Translations under genes and position numbers: made by a program
NCBI RefSeq assembly: GCF_022376445.1
Contig: NW_025955062.1
Span: 81,657-145,656, forward strand
Length of the DNA stretch: 64,000 nt
From: Fomitopsis serialis
Taxonomy: Eukaryota; Basidiomycota; Agaricomycetes; Polyporales; Fomitopsidaceae
Direction of reading: 5' to 3'
Notes under the pieces: model-generated
The model's database searches: none
Told to the model about the DNA's origin: nothing
What the model saw: the letters and a program-made list of their open reading frames with translations, nothing else
Shown: positions 42,174-53,513 of the stretch, piece after piece
Position numbering within the stretch: position 1 is the stretch's first letter
How the letters are laid out: every line of letters starts with the position of its first letter

Positions 42174-44696
42174 TCAATGATCTATGCATCGCACTCGAAG
42201 GCCAATCTTACCATCGAGATCCTGATCCATGGCGTCCACTTCTGCTTGTTCGTCCTCTTCCTCCTCCTCACTGTCCTCATCATACAACCCACCAGGCGGC
42301 TCGCCCACCCACTCCTCGTCTCCCTCTTCGTTCGCGAAGTCCACACGTCCAAGACGGTCGACTCCATCCGGTTGCTCGCAGCCACACACCACCGCCCTTC
42401 GAAGACGACTTGCCAGACGCCAACGATGCCTGTAAGCAGATCGCGCACTTGCGAGCCGTCCCGGATATCCCACATCTTGAGTGTGCCATCGCTTCCGCTG
42501 AGCACCTTGAACTCGTCGTGCTGGAAGCACGTGATAGCACCGTTGTGAGCCGCGAGGGTGTGATGATGTTCGCCAGTGTCCGGGTTCCATACACGCAATG
42601 TCGAGTCTGCGGCAGCAGAGACGAGGTAGGATGGAGATAGGCCCAGCAGACCGACGAGGGAGGTGTGTCCCGTCAGCGTGTGTTGACATTGGCCGTTCTG
42701 GAGATTCCATACGCGCACGGTGCCATCCATAGAACCCGAGCACGCAAGGTTGCGATGAATATCTAGTACCACGCTGTACACTGAACATTTGATTAGAATG
42801 ACCGATGGCACACAGTCCGCAAAGCCTCACCTTTCTGCGTATGGCCAACGAGGACCCACTTACAGGTGCCCGTGATGATATCCCATATTCGGACAGTGCA
42901 ATCGTAGCTACCGGAAACTAGCGTCCGACCGCGTGCTGCAAGCGCACGAACGGCATGGTCGTGTCCTTCAAGATGCAGTTTGTGGTATGGGTTATCTTCC
43001 ACGTCCTCCTGCATCGTGTCCCCGTCAAACTCAGCGGCACGAAGCCTAAACTAGACACTCACTTCAGATGGGTCAACCTCGTTGTCGTCCGCTCCATAGC
43101 AGCGGTACTCGTCATCTCCAGGCTTGGGTAATGTCCACACGCGGAGCGAATGATCCCTACTACCGGTCACGATAAGGGGACGCTTTGGCCACTTCTCTCG
43201 CGTGATGACACCTCCCTCGTTCTCGACGTCGATCATCTCCGGCTTGACTATCGCTAGACATCGCACTGTACTCGTATGTCCGCCAAACACATGCGTACAG
43301 CGCCCGTCTCCAGATTCCAGATACGTACAGTCCGGTCGGTCGACCCACTGACGAGAGTGTTCTTCGTTGCCGCCAGCGCCCATACGCCGCCTTCATGACC
43401 GTCTAGCGAACGCAGAAGTTCCCCCGTGGCGGGCGAGTAGACGTGAATCGAGTGATCATCCGAGGCGGAGATGATGCGTCCATGAGAGAAGATCAGACAT
43501 GTCACCACCGAACGCCCATGCGCAGGGAATGTGATACGCTTCGGGTTCTGGTTCTGCACCCAGCGCGTCCGAGTAAGATGCCGCGACTTGAATAGAATCT
43601 TGTATGGGTGGGGTAGAGGCAGTGCGCCAGGCGCAGGTAGCCCCTGACGTCGTCTCCGAGCGAAGATGGCGTCCGCGAACGCGATCTCGGAGCCACGCCC
43701 AAACCATATCTTCGTGCTGCGGAGCAAGTCTCGCCAGAGGACGGGGTCGGAGTCGATGATGGCACGCCAGGCCTTTGATACACGGGAGGCGCGAGCGAGA
43801 TCGGAGAAACTCAGGTAACTCAGGACATGCGAAACCAATTCTGGCGGGAGGATGGTGAGGAAGTCGCGCGCCAATGTAGGTGTCAAGATAGAATGTAGTG
43901 TTCGCAGGACCGACAATGGAGAGTGGCGGAGGAAGGTGAGCAATACATGAGACTGAAGTTGCGGAGGAAGGGTCGAGTAGTGACAGAGCAAGGCGGGAAG
44001 CGTCAAGAGGGTCGTCAGCGACAGGTCGGGCTGTACAGGCGCTTGGGGTGGCTGAGGTGAGGAGTGCCCACTGGGCGGGGCGGATGGCCAGATACTCTCT
44101 GGTGGCGGTGAACCGTGAGGTGAAGGAAGAGGGGATGGGGAGCGGCTGCATTGATCGGCGAAATATGTTGTAATGGTGCAGGCTTCGCCCTCTTTCGTGG
44201 CGGAGTGTTGGTCACGACGCCGGAGATCGTTTCGATACCCTCCATCATGTCCTCAGTGCTGTATGACCTCTTCCTGCCATAGCGTTCGATAGCTTCGACA
44301 AGGCCTACCTCCTTGGCGGCTTCGCCGTCTTCATCCCGACGCAACAACCTCCAATGCGCGCCACCGACGACCTCGTCTTCCTCGGGCATCTCTTGCTCGC
44401 CGACTTCACCATCGCGGAACGTGGCCTTGCCTCCACCAGGAAACTCGAGGCGGAACTCCCGTAGGGACTTTGGCAGATGGGCATTGAGAAGTGGGTAAGT
44501 CTTCGGATCCTTGGGAGACGAAGGTGCGGGAGGGGAGGGAGCGGAATGGGCGCGTAGGTAGTTGTGGTCGTAGTGGTCGTCACAACCCTGTGTGGCAGTC
44601 AAAAGGATGTCAAACCGTATGTAGAGGGCGTGAACATACTTTGTGGTCTGCACCGACGGTGCTAGTTGTAAGAATGGCCGATGGTGGGAGGACATG
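42174..44696 (-). CDS. CDC4: F-box/WD40 protein, Cdc4/Fbw7 homologue
   Basis: Cdc4-type proteins are substrate receptors of SCF ubiquitin ligases that bind phosphodegrons. From about 44696 (MSSHHRPFLQLAPSVQTTK) comes an N-terminal region with KSLREFRLEFPGGGKATF and a basic patch TNTPPRKRAKPAP. The F-box is DFLTILPPELVSHVLSYLSF with DLARASRVSKAWRAIIDSD, then LLRSTKIWFGRGSEIAF and FKSRHLTRTRW. The WD40 blades follow: RIISASDDHSIHVYS, LVSGSTDRTVRIWNLETG, RCTHVFGGHTSTVRCLAI, LIVTGSRDHSLRVWTL, LVSGSYDCTVRIWDIITG, CSGSMDGTVRVWNLQNG and VLSGSDGTLKMWDIRDG. The end is acidic. Frame breaks at about 42340 and 43302 are one-base deficits in short runs; two more near 44035 and 44115 behave as a surplus base or two deficits. 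It is the intact relative of the copy at 3.1-4.6 kb. Confidence 0.88.
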
Positions 44697-46093
44697 GTGG
44701 TAGCAAGAAGAAGAGCGCGCCTGGTTGAGGGCGACGACGATGTTGGAAGCGCGTCAGGCCAGACGCAACAGACGCGACGTGCGCTCGGCTCCCCGCGGCG
44801 GACTTCAAATCCCTGGCCACACGCGGTCGAGCCCTCCGCAGAGCCGTCCCCTTCAGTTCGATGCGCCCAGCCTTTGTTTCTGCACAATCAACAGCGAACA
44901 CGTTGTGGGTGTGTCGTGACCATGGATTTCGTGTTGCCCTGGGCCAACCACACGTTGCGTCTACCCGTCACATACACCGAACCTGCACCGAACACTACTA
45001 CCACTCGCGATCGCCGACTCAGCGAAATACTGTCCTTTCATCGCCGATCCCGACACGCTCATATGCAACTAATTGAGCTATATTTCATCGGCTTTGAACA
45101 GCCATTGATATGACAGAACAGGATCCTGACTCCGTGTTTTTATTCACGGACACCCCGTAATCGACTTAAGCAGTTTCCGCACGACTTCCGCACAATCCCA
45201 GCAACAAGAGTTGCGATAATGATTCGCAGTGGTGCACGCGTGGTATTGATCTCGGCTTCAATGAAGTACTCTAAAAGTGTGGGGTGTTTGAGTATGTCGG
45301 CTACTGAACTTAGCTGTGAAGGTGAATCGGAGAGGGTCGGGGTAGCTGCCGTGGGCATACGGAGCTGTCGTCATTGTCGCGGATGGTTTGATGAATGTCT
45401 AGGGTATGGTAGGATCTTTGAGCCATGATGGAATGGCGGCACTTAAGAAGACGTCCTAGGGACCCACAGGTCTATAGGGCGAGGGGCCTGTGGTGGCCTG
45501 TGGTAGACAACGATCGTCACGCGTCGAGCTCAGTGAACGAGCATGGCCAGGCCGAGATTGCCATATCAAGCAGGCGGGGATATGGGCGCCTATGGGCGTC
45601 GACTCCGAGACGCCCGGAGTCGGCCAATGGAGTAGCGTCTATGAACAACTCTCCTGCGAACGCCCTTCATAGCACGTCCGTCCCTCCGCCTACGACCGCC
45701 TCTTCCCGTTTTCCTTCCCGTTCACTCCTCAACGCCGTTCAGTCTCACCAGCGGCGCGCTGTCGCTGTCGTGATCGCCGCCCAGCCCCCCGAGTCGCGTC
45801 GGCCGAACGGCAGTTTTCGTCGATTCTACCCACCGCATCTCGATCTGTACCTGGTTCAGTCTCTGCAGTGGGCCGCTGCAACGCGCCGAGCAACGCTGGT
45901 GCTCTTTGACTGTCATTAGCCCTCCACAGCGACGCTGTTCAGTCATTCCGGGACTTTCGATCGTGCGGTAGCTGGATTCGGAAGAGTCGATCTGGGCTGC
46001 GTGTTGTGCGCACTGGCTCGGGCGCGACCATCGAGCTTACACGGGTGAAAACAGGCGACCAGCGCGGATCCCACTTCGCGAGCCATTATAACA
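44697..46093. other. Divergent spacer between Cdc4 homologue and Zn2Cys6 gene
   Basis: No supported gene. A 72-codon minus-strand frame (45140-45358) and a 164-codon plus-strand frame (45425-45919) have no recognisable motif. The region holds both upstream regions. Confidence 0.45.
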
Positions 46094-49000
46094 ATGTCAG
46101 CGTCTTCTAACTATCCCGGATACTACCCTCCCTCTTCACAAAGGCCCCAGTCGACCTCCTATGCATCCACATCGTCCCTACCCCAGCGCGGACGGGAACA
46201 ACAGGCGCAGCCGGGACCCTCGCCCTCCTCTTCATCTGTTCCGATTGATCCGTCGCTCTCGATGTATGGCTCACAATACTATCCCAACACACAGTACCAG
46301 CCCCGACCCCTGCATCCGCCGCAGCTGAACGTCCCGACGAACCTCTCGTCGCCCTCTTCTCAGGCGTCGGAAACCATTGCGACGCCTCCCACAGAACATC
46401 GACAGACCCCGGGGTCGTCAAGCATGAACGCCAACGGCAAGCGACCAGTCTCACCCACTCGTACGCAGTCCGGCGATGTGCGGAAGAAGTCTCGCAAAGA
46501 CGATGACGGCGACGAAGCTCAAAGTCCGGGCGCGGAGAAGGGTGATGACGCCCCTAAACAGAAGTCGACGCGTGGATCACGGTGCGTGGTGGCATGCTTG
46601 TCCCTTCTCTCGTGCTCACCTGCGTGATCAGAGCCTGCATGGTATGCCGCCGGCTCAAGATGAAGTGTGTCGGCGCGGAAAATGGCCCACCGTGCAAGCG
46701 TTGTCAGGCGGGCAACCATGAATGCGTGTTTGAGGAGTCAAATCGTGGGAAGCGTTCGACGAAGTATGGTCCCTTCTTCCCCGTCCGTGTACTCATCTTA
46801 ACTCCGCGCGACAGAAAACATGAGATCCTCACGCGCTCGTTGCGTAAGATGGAGCGCACTCTTGATACCATATTCCGCTCGCTCGGTGCACCGCCCTCTG
46901 ATGGTCCCTCGCGTTCGCCCTCGCCCTCGGGGCAGCCACCACCCTCGGGCGAGACGCATCCACTCCTGGCTTCGCCTCCACAGTCGCCTAGACCTGAAAG
47001 CGTCCCTGTGCACCAAAGTCAAAGACGATCATCAGACCAGCCGCCTCCCTCACCGAAGCTTCCCTCGCTCCCAGATGATAACCTGAACCCTCTTGGCTTG
47101 TTGGCGGAAGCCAGTCTAGCGAACCGACGCGCGCAGGCTGGGGCGAAGAGCGACCTGGCGAGTACAGCGATGCTTGCACAGAGGCAGGAACCCAACAGGA
47201 TGGGCGTGGCGAGCGATCTGTATTTCAAACCTGGTGCGTCATTCCCTTTTGTGGTTGTGGGTGTCTGTAGGTGGTGGCTTAACGGGAAGCAGGGCCAATG
47301 AGCATACTGCCGTTGAGGCGGCTGTACATCGAGCGGCAGATACAACCGGAGATGTTGACCTTTGTCAGTACTGACGAGGTCATTGCTCTGTTCAAAATGT
47401 GAGTGATCACGTCTATTTCCGTTGCTGCGGTTGTCTCACACGACATGTGCTTCCGAAGATATTTTGATTCCATGAACGTAAGAGTCGCACGATCTAATTC
47501 CTGCCAGGCTTTCCGACTCAGTCTTGTTTCCAGGTTCACTGTGCATTGCTCGACCCTGACTACCACACCCCAGCGCTGGTGTGTTCACGGTCGCCCTTTC
47601 TGCTCACCACCAGTGAGCCTTCATTATTCTTTCACGTGACGCTGTCCTAAGTACCTTGGCATGTACCCAGTTTGTGCCGTCGCCGCCAGGTTCTACGATG
47701 CCCGCCCAGAGCTTTATCCTCGGCTGACTGAGCTGGCGAAGAAGCTCGCGTTCAACGTGCCGGCGCGGGGATACAAGTCCGTGGAGATTGTCCAAGCGTA
47801 CCTGCTCAATACCCTGTGGGGCTGTGGGCCTGTTGAGCGATATGAGCAGGACCGGACGTGGATGTTGCTTGGCATGGGTATCAGGTATGTATCGGATTTC
47901 ATCGGCTCTAGTGTCATCCGCGTCTCATTCGTCTGTCGCATGAAGACTGGCGATCGATCTCAACATGCATCGGCCGACAAATCTACCCAGCGACCTCGCG
48001 GACGAAACTCGTGCACGTGAACGAGAGATACATAACCGACAACGGACCTGGATAGTTTGTTTCATCCTCGATCGCAGCTTCAGCGCGCAGATGGGAAAGC
48101 CTCACACAATCAAGGAAGAGTAAGTGTGGATAGCATCCGCAATCTTACACAGATAGAACTGATCACACATGCAGTTTCATCATACGCAATGCCTTGGAGT
48201 GGTCGCAGTCACCGCTAGCCATGGCTTCAGACGCGCACACGGCAGCAATGGTGGTAAGTGGACGTTTCGCTGGAAAGTGCACTCTGATCCAACATCACGC
48301 CAGGATCTCCAACGGATACTCACTCGAAGCCTGGACCTCCTCTATTCTGGGACCAGTTCATCATCCGGCCTGCAAGACGACTGCGACTACCTCTTAGTCA
48401 TTAAAACGATGGAGACGCAGCTTCTTGCGTGGCAACACGAGTGGCTACGCATTCGGAAAATCGACCAGGGGGAGAAGACCGAGTGGTCGCGGAAGTACTC
48501 GCAGCTGTCCTGCAAATTTTACTTCCACTACGCGATGCTCACGATGAACTCCTTCGGGCTGCAAAACGCCCTGCAGCGCTCCGTGGTGGACATTGGGCAT
48601 TTCTTTGCCCGGTGCCACTCCAGTGCGGTCGAGTGTGCGAAGGTCATCTGCGACGAGTTCGAGAGTCTTGGATACTTGAAGTATGCGCCGGATTGTCTGT
48701 TCGTTCAGGGGTCGTATGCTGTGCTCAGCTTGTTGAAGGTGAGTCTGGTCGAAAGTCCGGTGCGGAAGAGGTCACTGAAGTGTGCGCAGCTCTTGCGTCC
48801 CGAGTTCAAGTCTTTCTTCGACCACGAGCAGAAGATCATCACTTTAATCAAAGGCGTTGCTGACGCCTTCGAGAGGGTCTCCGTCGCAACTCTGCATACT
48901 CCCGCTCTCTACAGCGTGTTCCTCCGTGCTCTGATCTCAGCTCGCACCGGTGCTGAAGCCCTCCCAAGCACAACCGCAAACGGTGCGTCCACATCGCAAC

Positions 49001-49536
49001 TTGCGGAGGCACACGAGGACAATATGTCGACGGCGACCGACGAGTCTGCGTCTCGAGACGTGGACATGCCGCAGCAGGAAGGACACGGGGCGCCGCCGCC
49101 TGCTCCAGACCCATTCTCTGGGTTCTTTAGCAACGGAGAGATGGGCCCCGTAGCCGACATGTCGACATTCCCGCCAACGATGGCACCGAACCCGTCGTTG
49201 CCAGACATGAGCATGATGTCGATGGACAGCATCTTGAGCGCGGACTTCTGGGATAGTATGCTCGTTCCAGGTGCGTCTTGTTCCGCAAAGACGATTCACA
49301 TGGAGTAGCTAATCAGTAGCCTTAATTAAGGTTCCTCCAATGGGATGGAAGGCCTGAGCAATGGCTTCGTGTACGGAGCAGGCGGGAGCGGGCTCATCAC
49401 GCCTCGCATGTGGAACTCGCCATTGCCCTCCGCTGATGGCAGTCGCGACTACTTGCCGGACAAAACAGACAACGGGTACAGCGTTCCCCAGGCTCGACTA
49501 CATCAATCTGACACGCAAGGCAGATCACTCCCATGA
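46094..49536 (+). CDS. Zn2Cys6 transcription factor with fungal_trans domain
   Basis: A Ser/Pro/Gln-rich N terminus (from MSASSNYPGYYPPS) leads to a basic stretch and the zinc cluster ACMVCRRLKMKCVGAENGPP with CKRCQAGNHECVFEESNRGK, interrupted by one intron before the cluster. The coiled coil is KHEILTRSLRKMERTLDTIF. The middle-homology domain runs PMSILPLRRLYIERQIQPEM, YFDSMNVHCALLDPDYHTP, FLLTTICAVAARFYDARPEL, AYLLNTLWGCGPVERYEQDR, TWMLLGMGIRLAIDLNMHRP and RTWIVCFILDRSFSAQMGKP. A helical C-terminal part (FYFHYAMLTMNSFGLQNALQ) and an Asp/Met-rich tail with ADFWDSMLVPG and GFVYGAGGSGLITPRMW end it. At least nine introns keep frame. It resembles the PriB-like class of basidiomycete regulators, which I recall only by motif. 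Confidence 0.88.
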
Positions 49537-50318
49537 CACGGATCTACTGCCTCCGAGTTCCTGCGCATCACGTTCCTGCCATCGTTGCCTTCCTCCCTGC
49601 CGCTCGCACCTAAGTATTCGCGTGGACCATGTGTCACGTCGGCTTCGTGCTGGCTTACTATTGTCTTGTCTTGTCTTTTATCTTCTCGTGTAATAATCAT
49701 TGGGTAGTGTGGAAGTGACTTTCTACTGTACGACTAGTTTTGAGTCCGACGCATAGAAATACAAGCCAATAATACCGATTGTAGGTCTCAGTGTCTTGAC
49801 GGCCCTCGGCCTAAGCGGCCGTGCCAAGGACTGCCCGGCGCTCCACACCTTCGGCCATGCTGCATATGGAAGGTGTTGTGGTCTTGTTCAGGACAGCCAC
49901 CACGAGTCCGCACCGTACCGTCAAACGTTTGGGAAGCCCCTCGACTCGTGGTCAGTACTTCAGTCCTCGTTGGGAGTCTATCATCATTAATCTGATGTAC
50001 AGGCGTTGAGAAAATGTGCATTAGCACCAAACTAGCACGAGCCTGAGTACTCAGCAGGTGCTCAAATTCACAAGTTGAACAGTGCTCATCCTGAGCCTAG
50101 TTTGCTCTGCATTGGCGAATGACTCGGATCCATCAGAGGTCTCTTTCAATCAGAGGCTCGGTCCCGATTGACGTCCACACGCACAGGTACCGAACTCCAG
50201 ATCTGCATAAGACACAAGCCCTCGCTGATCTAGTTTCTCCCAGTGATCCGCCCGCAACCTTCAGGTTTGCCGCCATCGCGCTCTCCACGACAATCCTTAC
50301 TCCTGTCATTCGTTGAAG
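49537..50318. other. Spacer before the secreted-protein array
   Basis: No gene is seen. The last 100 bases include a CATAAG at about 50215 and the block at 50242-50279 shared with the next paralogue. Confidence 0.45.
50242..50279 (+). promoter_or_regulatory. Leader block shared by the first two secreted paralogues (copy 1)
   Basis: These 38 bases recur at 51714-51751 with only two differences, both transitions, and sit 40 bases before each start codon in each gene. They probably lie in the 5' leader. Conservation beyond the coding part shows that the duplication included the promoter. Confidence 0.7.
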
Positions 50319-51132
50319 ATGATGCTACCATTCGCCGTGGTGCTATCCGCCATTGTCTACGTGCGCCGTGAGTCTTGCTACTTATATATGTTGACATGGG
50401 TAGGCTTCGGCTCACCCACGATGACATTGATTCGTTAGACGCGTCTTGTCAAGTGACGACGCTTTTCATCCCTGGCTTCGACCCTCAGCCCGTGACTGCG
50501 AATCTCCTGGGTACCCAAGGCGGCTTGACGTCCTATGTCGTTGCTCCGGGCATGAGCACCGTTGGCTTGGACGATGAAGATGGCTTTTCGGACCAGGTAG
50601 GATACCAAGCTCGATGTTCGGTCGAGCTGACAAGCAATTCTTTTACTAGCTACACTCGTTCTCGGTGCAAGCACCGCCGCAGTCACGTATATCGACGAAA
50701 GCGTCGGTGCGGCCCTCTACGAGAACTGTCAGCTTGTCGACGGACAAGCGGTTTGTGAGGACGTCATCATCCAGATGGGCTCCGATGGTTTCACCTCGAC
50801 GGCAACGGAGACCCAGCCCATCGAGTCCTTCGCCGTGCAAGGCGGCGGAGCTGCCTCGGGAAGCGACGCCATCCAAACGTCTCCGGTGCCAACTGGTAAT
50901 TTTGCGACTTGGACCCAGCCCCCTTTGTGGACATCGGCCTACTCGACCCTCGGCGGTTCAGCCCCTGGTCGCCCACTGGTTCTGCGTCTTCAGCGCCTCC
51001 AGGACGTCCGGGTCGTCGTCTAGCACCGCCTCCCCGACTGGGAACACCAGCGGCGCTGTTGACCTTCGCACGTCTGGTCTTTCAATGGTGTTCATTGTAG
51101 GGATGGCCAGTGTTTTCACCCTAGTCGTTTAA
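50319..51132 (+). CDS. Secreted, GPI-signal protein, tandem family member 1
   Basis: A short first exon encodes a hydrophobic signal (MMLPFAVVLSAIVYVR); intron 1 then leads to VTTLFIPGFDPQPVTANLLG, GLTSYVVAPGMSTVGLDD, intron 2, and ATLVLGASTAAVTYIDESVG, LYENCQLVDGQAVCEDVII, TETQPIESFAVQGGGAASGS and AIQTSPVPTGNFATW. Two Cys spaced by ten residues are shared by all three paralogues and probably pair. After FATW the written frame runs to an early stop, but frame changes at about 50921 and 50998 would continue through a Ser/Thr/Gly-rich spacer (TASPTGNTSGAVD) into a hydrophobic GPI-anchor signal (LSMVFIVGMASVFTLVV) ending at 51132. Function is unknown; an external cell-wall or matrix role fits. 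Either one-base sequence errors or real loss of the anchor could explain the breaks. Confidence 0.75.
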
Positions 51133-51790
51133 TCGTGCATGTGCTCATCGCTGCTGTACACCTGTCTATTGCATCATGGTCGCAGTATAAAGCGGTTGGA
51201 ATAACGGAGAGCGCAATGTGATGCGACTGGGTACCGTCACACTCTTGGGTGACTGTATTTCTGTCACACTGCCCGTGGTCACTGACGCATCCGAGTCGAG
51301 GCCGCGTGCCACGCATCACACTCCTGTCATGTCAAGTGTACTACTGCCTCTCTGTGATATCTCCTTGCGCTCTGTACGTCTGCTTATGTTTGTGTTCCAC
51401 TCGCTATCTCATGAGGGATTCCATCAGCGCCAGGTCCCCGTTACCCCCCTGACTGAGAGAGCTAATATTACATTTCAGCGAAGAGTGGCGAAGACCACCC
51501 GTTCCGGGCATGGTTGTTGCGTTCTCAGGCTGTCACTCCTCGCGAACAACAGATACAGATACATGCGATGATTCCAAAATCCGGATCCAAGTGCCAAGCA
51601 GAGATGATGTGTGATCGAGGCCGAGGCCTTCAGGAATCAGCGGAGCGCGTGAGCAAAGGTACCGAATTCTTCATATAACTGAGCTTGTCCACGGTTGTCT
51701 TTTCCATCTTGCTAGTGATCTGCCCGCAACCCTCAGGTTTGCCGCCATCGCTTCCGCATCAACATTCTTTTTTCCTCCCATTCCTTCATT
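51133..51790. other. Spacer between secreted paralogues 1 and 2
   Basis: No gene is seen. It contains a TATAAC at 51674-51679, 112 bases before the next start. Confidence 0.4.
51714..51751 (+). promoter_or_regulatory. Leader block shared by the first two secreted paralogues (copy 2)
   Basis: Second copy of the block at 50242-50279, again 40 bases before the start codon. No equally clear copy is present before the third paralogue. Confidence 0.7.
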
Positions 51791-52596
51791 ATGCTACCGT
51801 TCGTCGCAGTGCTATCTGCCATTATTTATGCACGCCGTGAATATTTGATACGCACCAATGACACGATCAATCTGACTGACGCTGCTTTTGTCTAGATGTG
51901 TCCGCTCTGACGACGATGTTCATCCCTGGCTTTGACCCTCAGCCCGTGACCGTCAACCTCCTGGGTAGCCAGGGTGGCTTGACATCATATGTCATCGCCC
52001 CAGGCGCGTCCAGCGCTGGCATGGACACGGACGACAGCGAATTGTTTGGTCCTGGTATGACATAACACAGCCTTAGACTCCGCATTCTGTGCTAACAGTA
52101 AAAAACCACCAGCCACGCTTGTCCTGGGCGCGAGCACCGCTGCACTCACGTACATCGACGAAAACATCGGGATTGCCGCGTACGAGAGCTGTCAGTTGTC
52201 CGACGGAGAGACGGTATGCGAGGAGGTTGTCATTGCGATGGGCGCCGACGGGTACACCACAACAGCGACGGGAACACTGCCCATCGAATCGTTCGCTGTG
52301 CAAGGGGGCGGCCCCGCTACAGGCAGCAACGCCATACAGACCTCGCCCGTCCCAACCGGTGATTTCGCGACTTGGACCGGGCCCCCTTCGGCGTACACGG
52401 TCTCCCTGGTGATGCCAGTAGCTCGGCGCCCTCCGGCTCCGAGTCGTCTTCCAACGCCGTCTCGAAGACATCCGCATCGACGACTGCCACCCCGACCGGA
52501 AACACCAGCGGCGCGCTGAGCCTGAGCCTTCGCACTTCCGGCCGCATCACCTTGAGCATTGCGGGGTTGGTTAGTGCTTTCGTCGTGGTTGCTTGA
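51791..52596 (+). CDS. Secreted, GPI-signal protein, tandem family member 2
   Basis: Same layout as member 1: signal exon MLPFVAVLSAIIYAR, intron GTGAAT, then VSALTTMFIPGFDPQPVTVN, LGSQGGLTSYVIAPGASSAG, intron, ATLVLGASTAALTYIDENIG, YESCQLSDGETVCEEVVIAM, PIESFAVQGGGPATGSNA and TSPVPTGDFATWTG. At the C5 run near 52382 one extra base would switch the early-stopping frame into the family tail: GDASSSAPSGSESSSNAV, TSASTTATPTGNTSGAL and a hydrophobic end LSIAGLVSAFVVVA at 52596. As written the protein would lose the GPI signal. It is the closest relative of member 1, sharing leader sequence and both intron positions. AATAAA at 52730-52735 may be its polyadenylation signal. Confidence 0.78.
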
Positions 52597-53513
52597 GGAT
52601 AGATGCGGCGTTTGGCTCGTCTGATATATCTTGTGACTGTTGTTGTGCGCATTAGTTCTTGGCTCAACGCGGATGGGCAGCCCTGCTGCATTCACAGGTA
52701 CGGTACCCGTATATGATTCCCGCCACATCAATAAATCAGCTGGTCCGCATATCGCGCATCGTGCTCCTCTGACAAGTCCACGTTTCCTTCTTGGTAATCG
52801 ACTCGCACAGCAACGCCAACGACCGTGCGTAGCGCGTGTTACATCACAGACCATGCGCCTTGAATGCGCCCGTAAAGACACCCTTGTCTTGCCGCGCCAG
52901 TGCTAGCCGAGAAAAGGAAACTGTGTACGCAAGGCACGTCGAAGCGGATAACTGCTGATCGAGGCCGAACTCCCCACACGGCCAGCAGAAGCCGACCCGA
53001 CGATCGTCGCCAGGGCCCGAGACGTGTGGCGCCCGCCGGCGTCGGTATTTCCACATTTTAGGTTTTGCACCGATCGTACCAATATGGTAGGTGTGGTCGT
53101 CCTCGCGGTGCCTGGTTGCCACCCAGCGCTGCCAAGTCTGCCGGTCAAGTCGATGCCGATTCACCTCGAGTCGAACGTGCAGTGCTACTCATGGCTGCCA
53201 AACCACTGCAGCCCACATCTGCGGTGCATGAGGCCATGCGGCATTTCTGGGAAGATCGCTCTCACAGTGCGACTCCGTGCTGACTCGAGTCGCCATCAAA
53301 TATGTTCTGGCCAGCCGCCAAGGATCGCGGCTCCGAGCTTTTCCAAGAGACACGATGGACCACCGATCTGCATGCGCGAGCCAGGCACCGAGGCCGGGCT
53401 TGTATAAGTGAGCGGCTGAGATATGCTACCCAGCCTTGTGTATCCTCTCGCTGACCCCCCGCACATACGCGTCGTCCCAATCCCTTCATCTTTCTACACG
53501 CCATTCCTTGAAA
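52597..53513. other. Spacer between secreted paralogues 2 and 3
   Basis: No gene is recognised. TATAAG at 53403-53408 lies 106 bases before the third start, the same spacing as TATA-like motifs before the other two. Confidence 0.45.

Noticed and set aside
41878..42180. Ser/Ala-rich plus-strand frame before the Cdc4 homologue
   Set aside because: It overlaps the end of the Cdc4 homologue, has no homologous motif and no neighbouring exon.
45140..45358. 72-codon minus-strand open frame
   Set aside because: It starts with ATG and has a plausible helix, but no recognisable motif, splice partner or promoter supports it.
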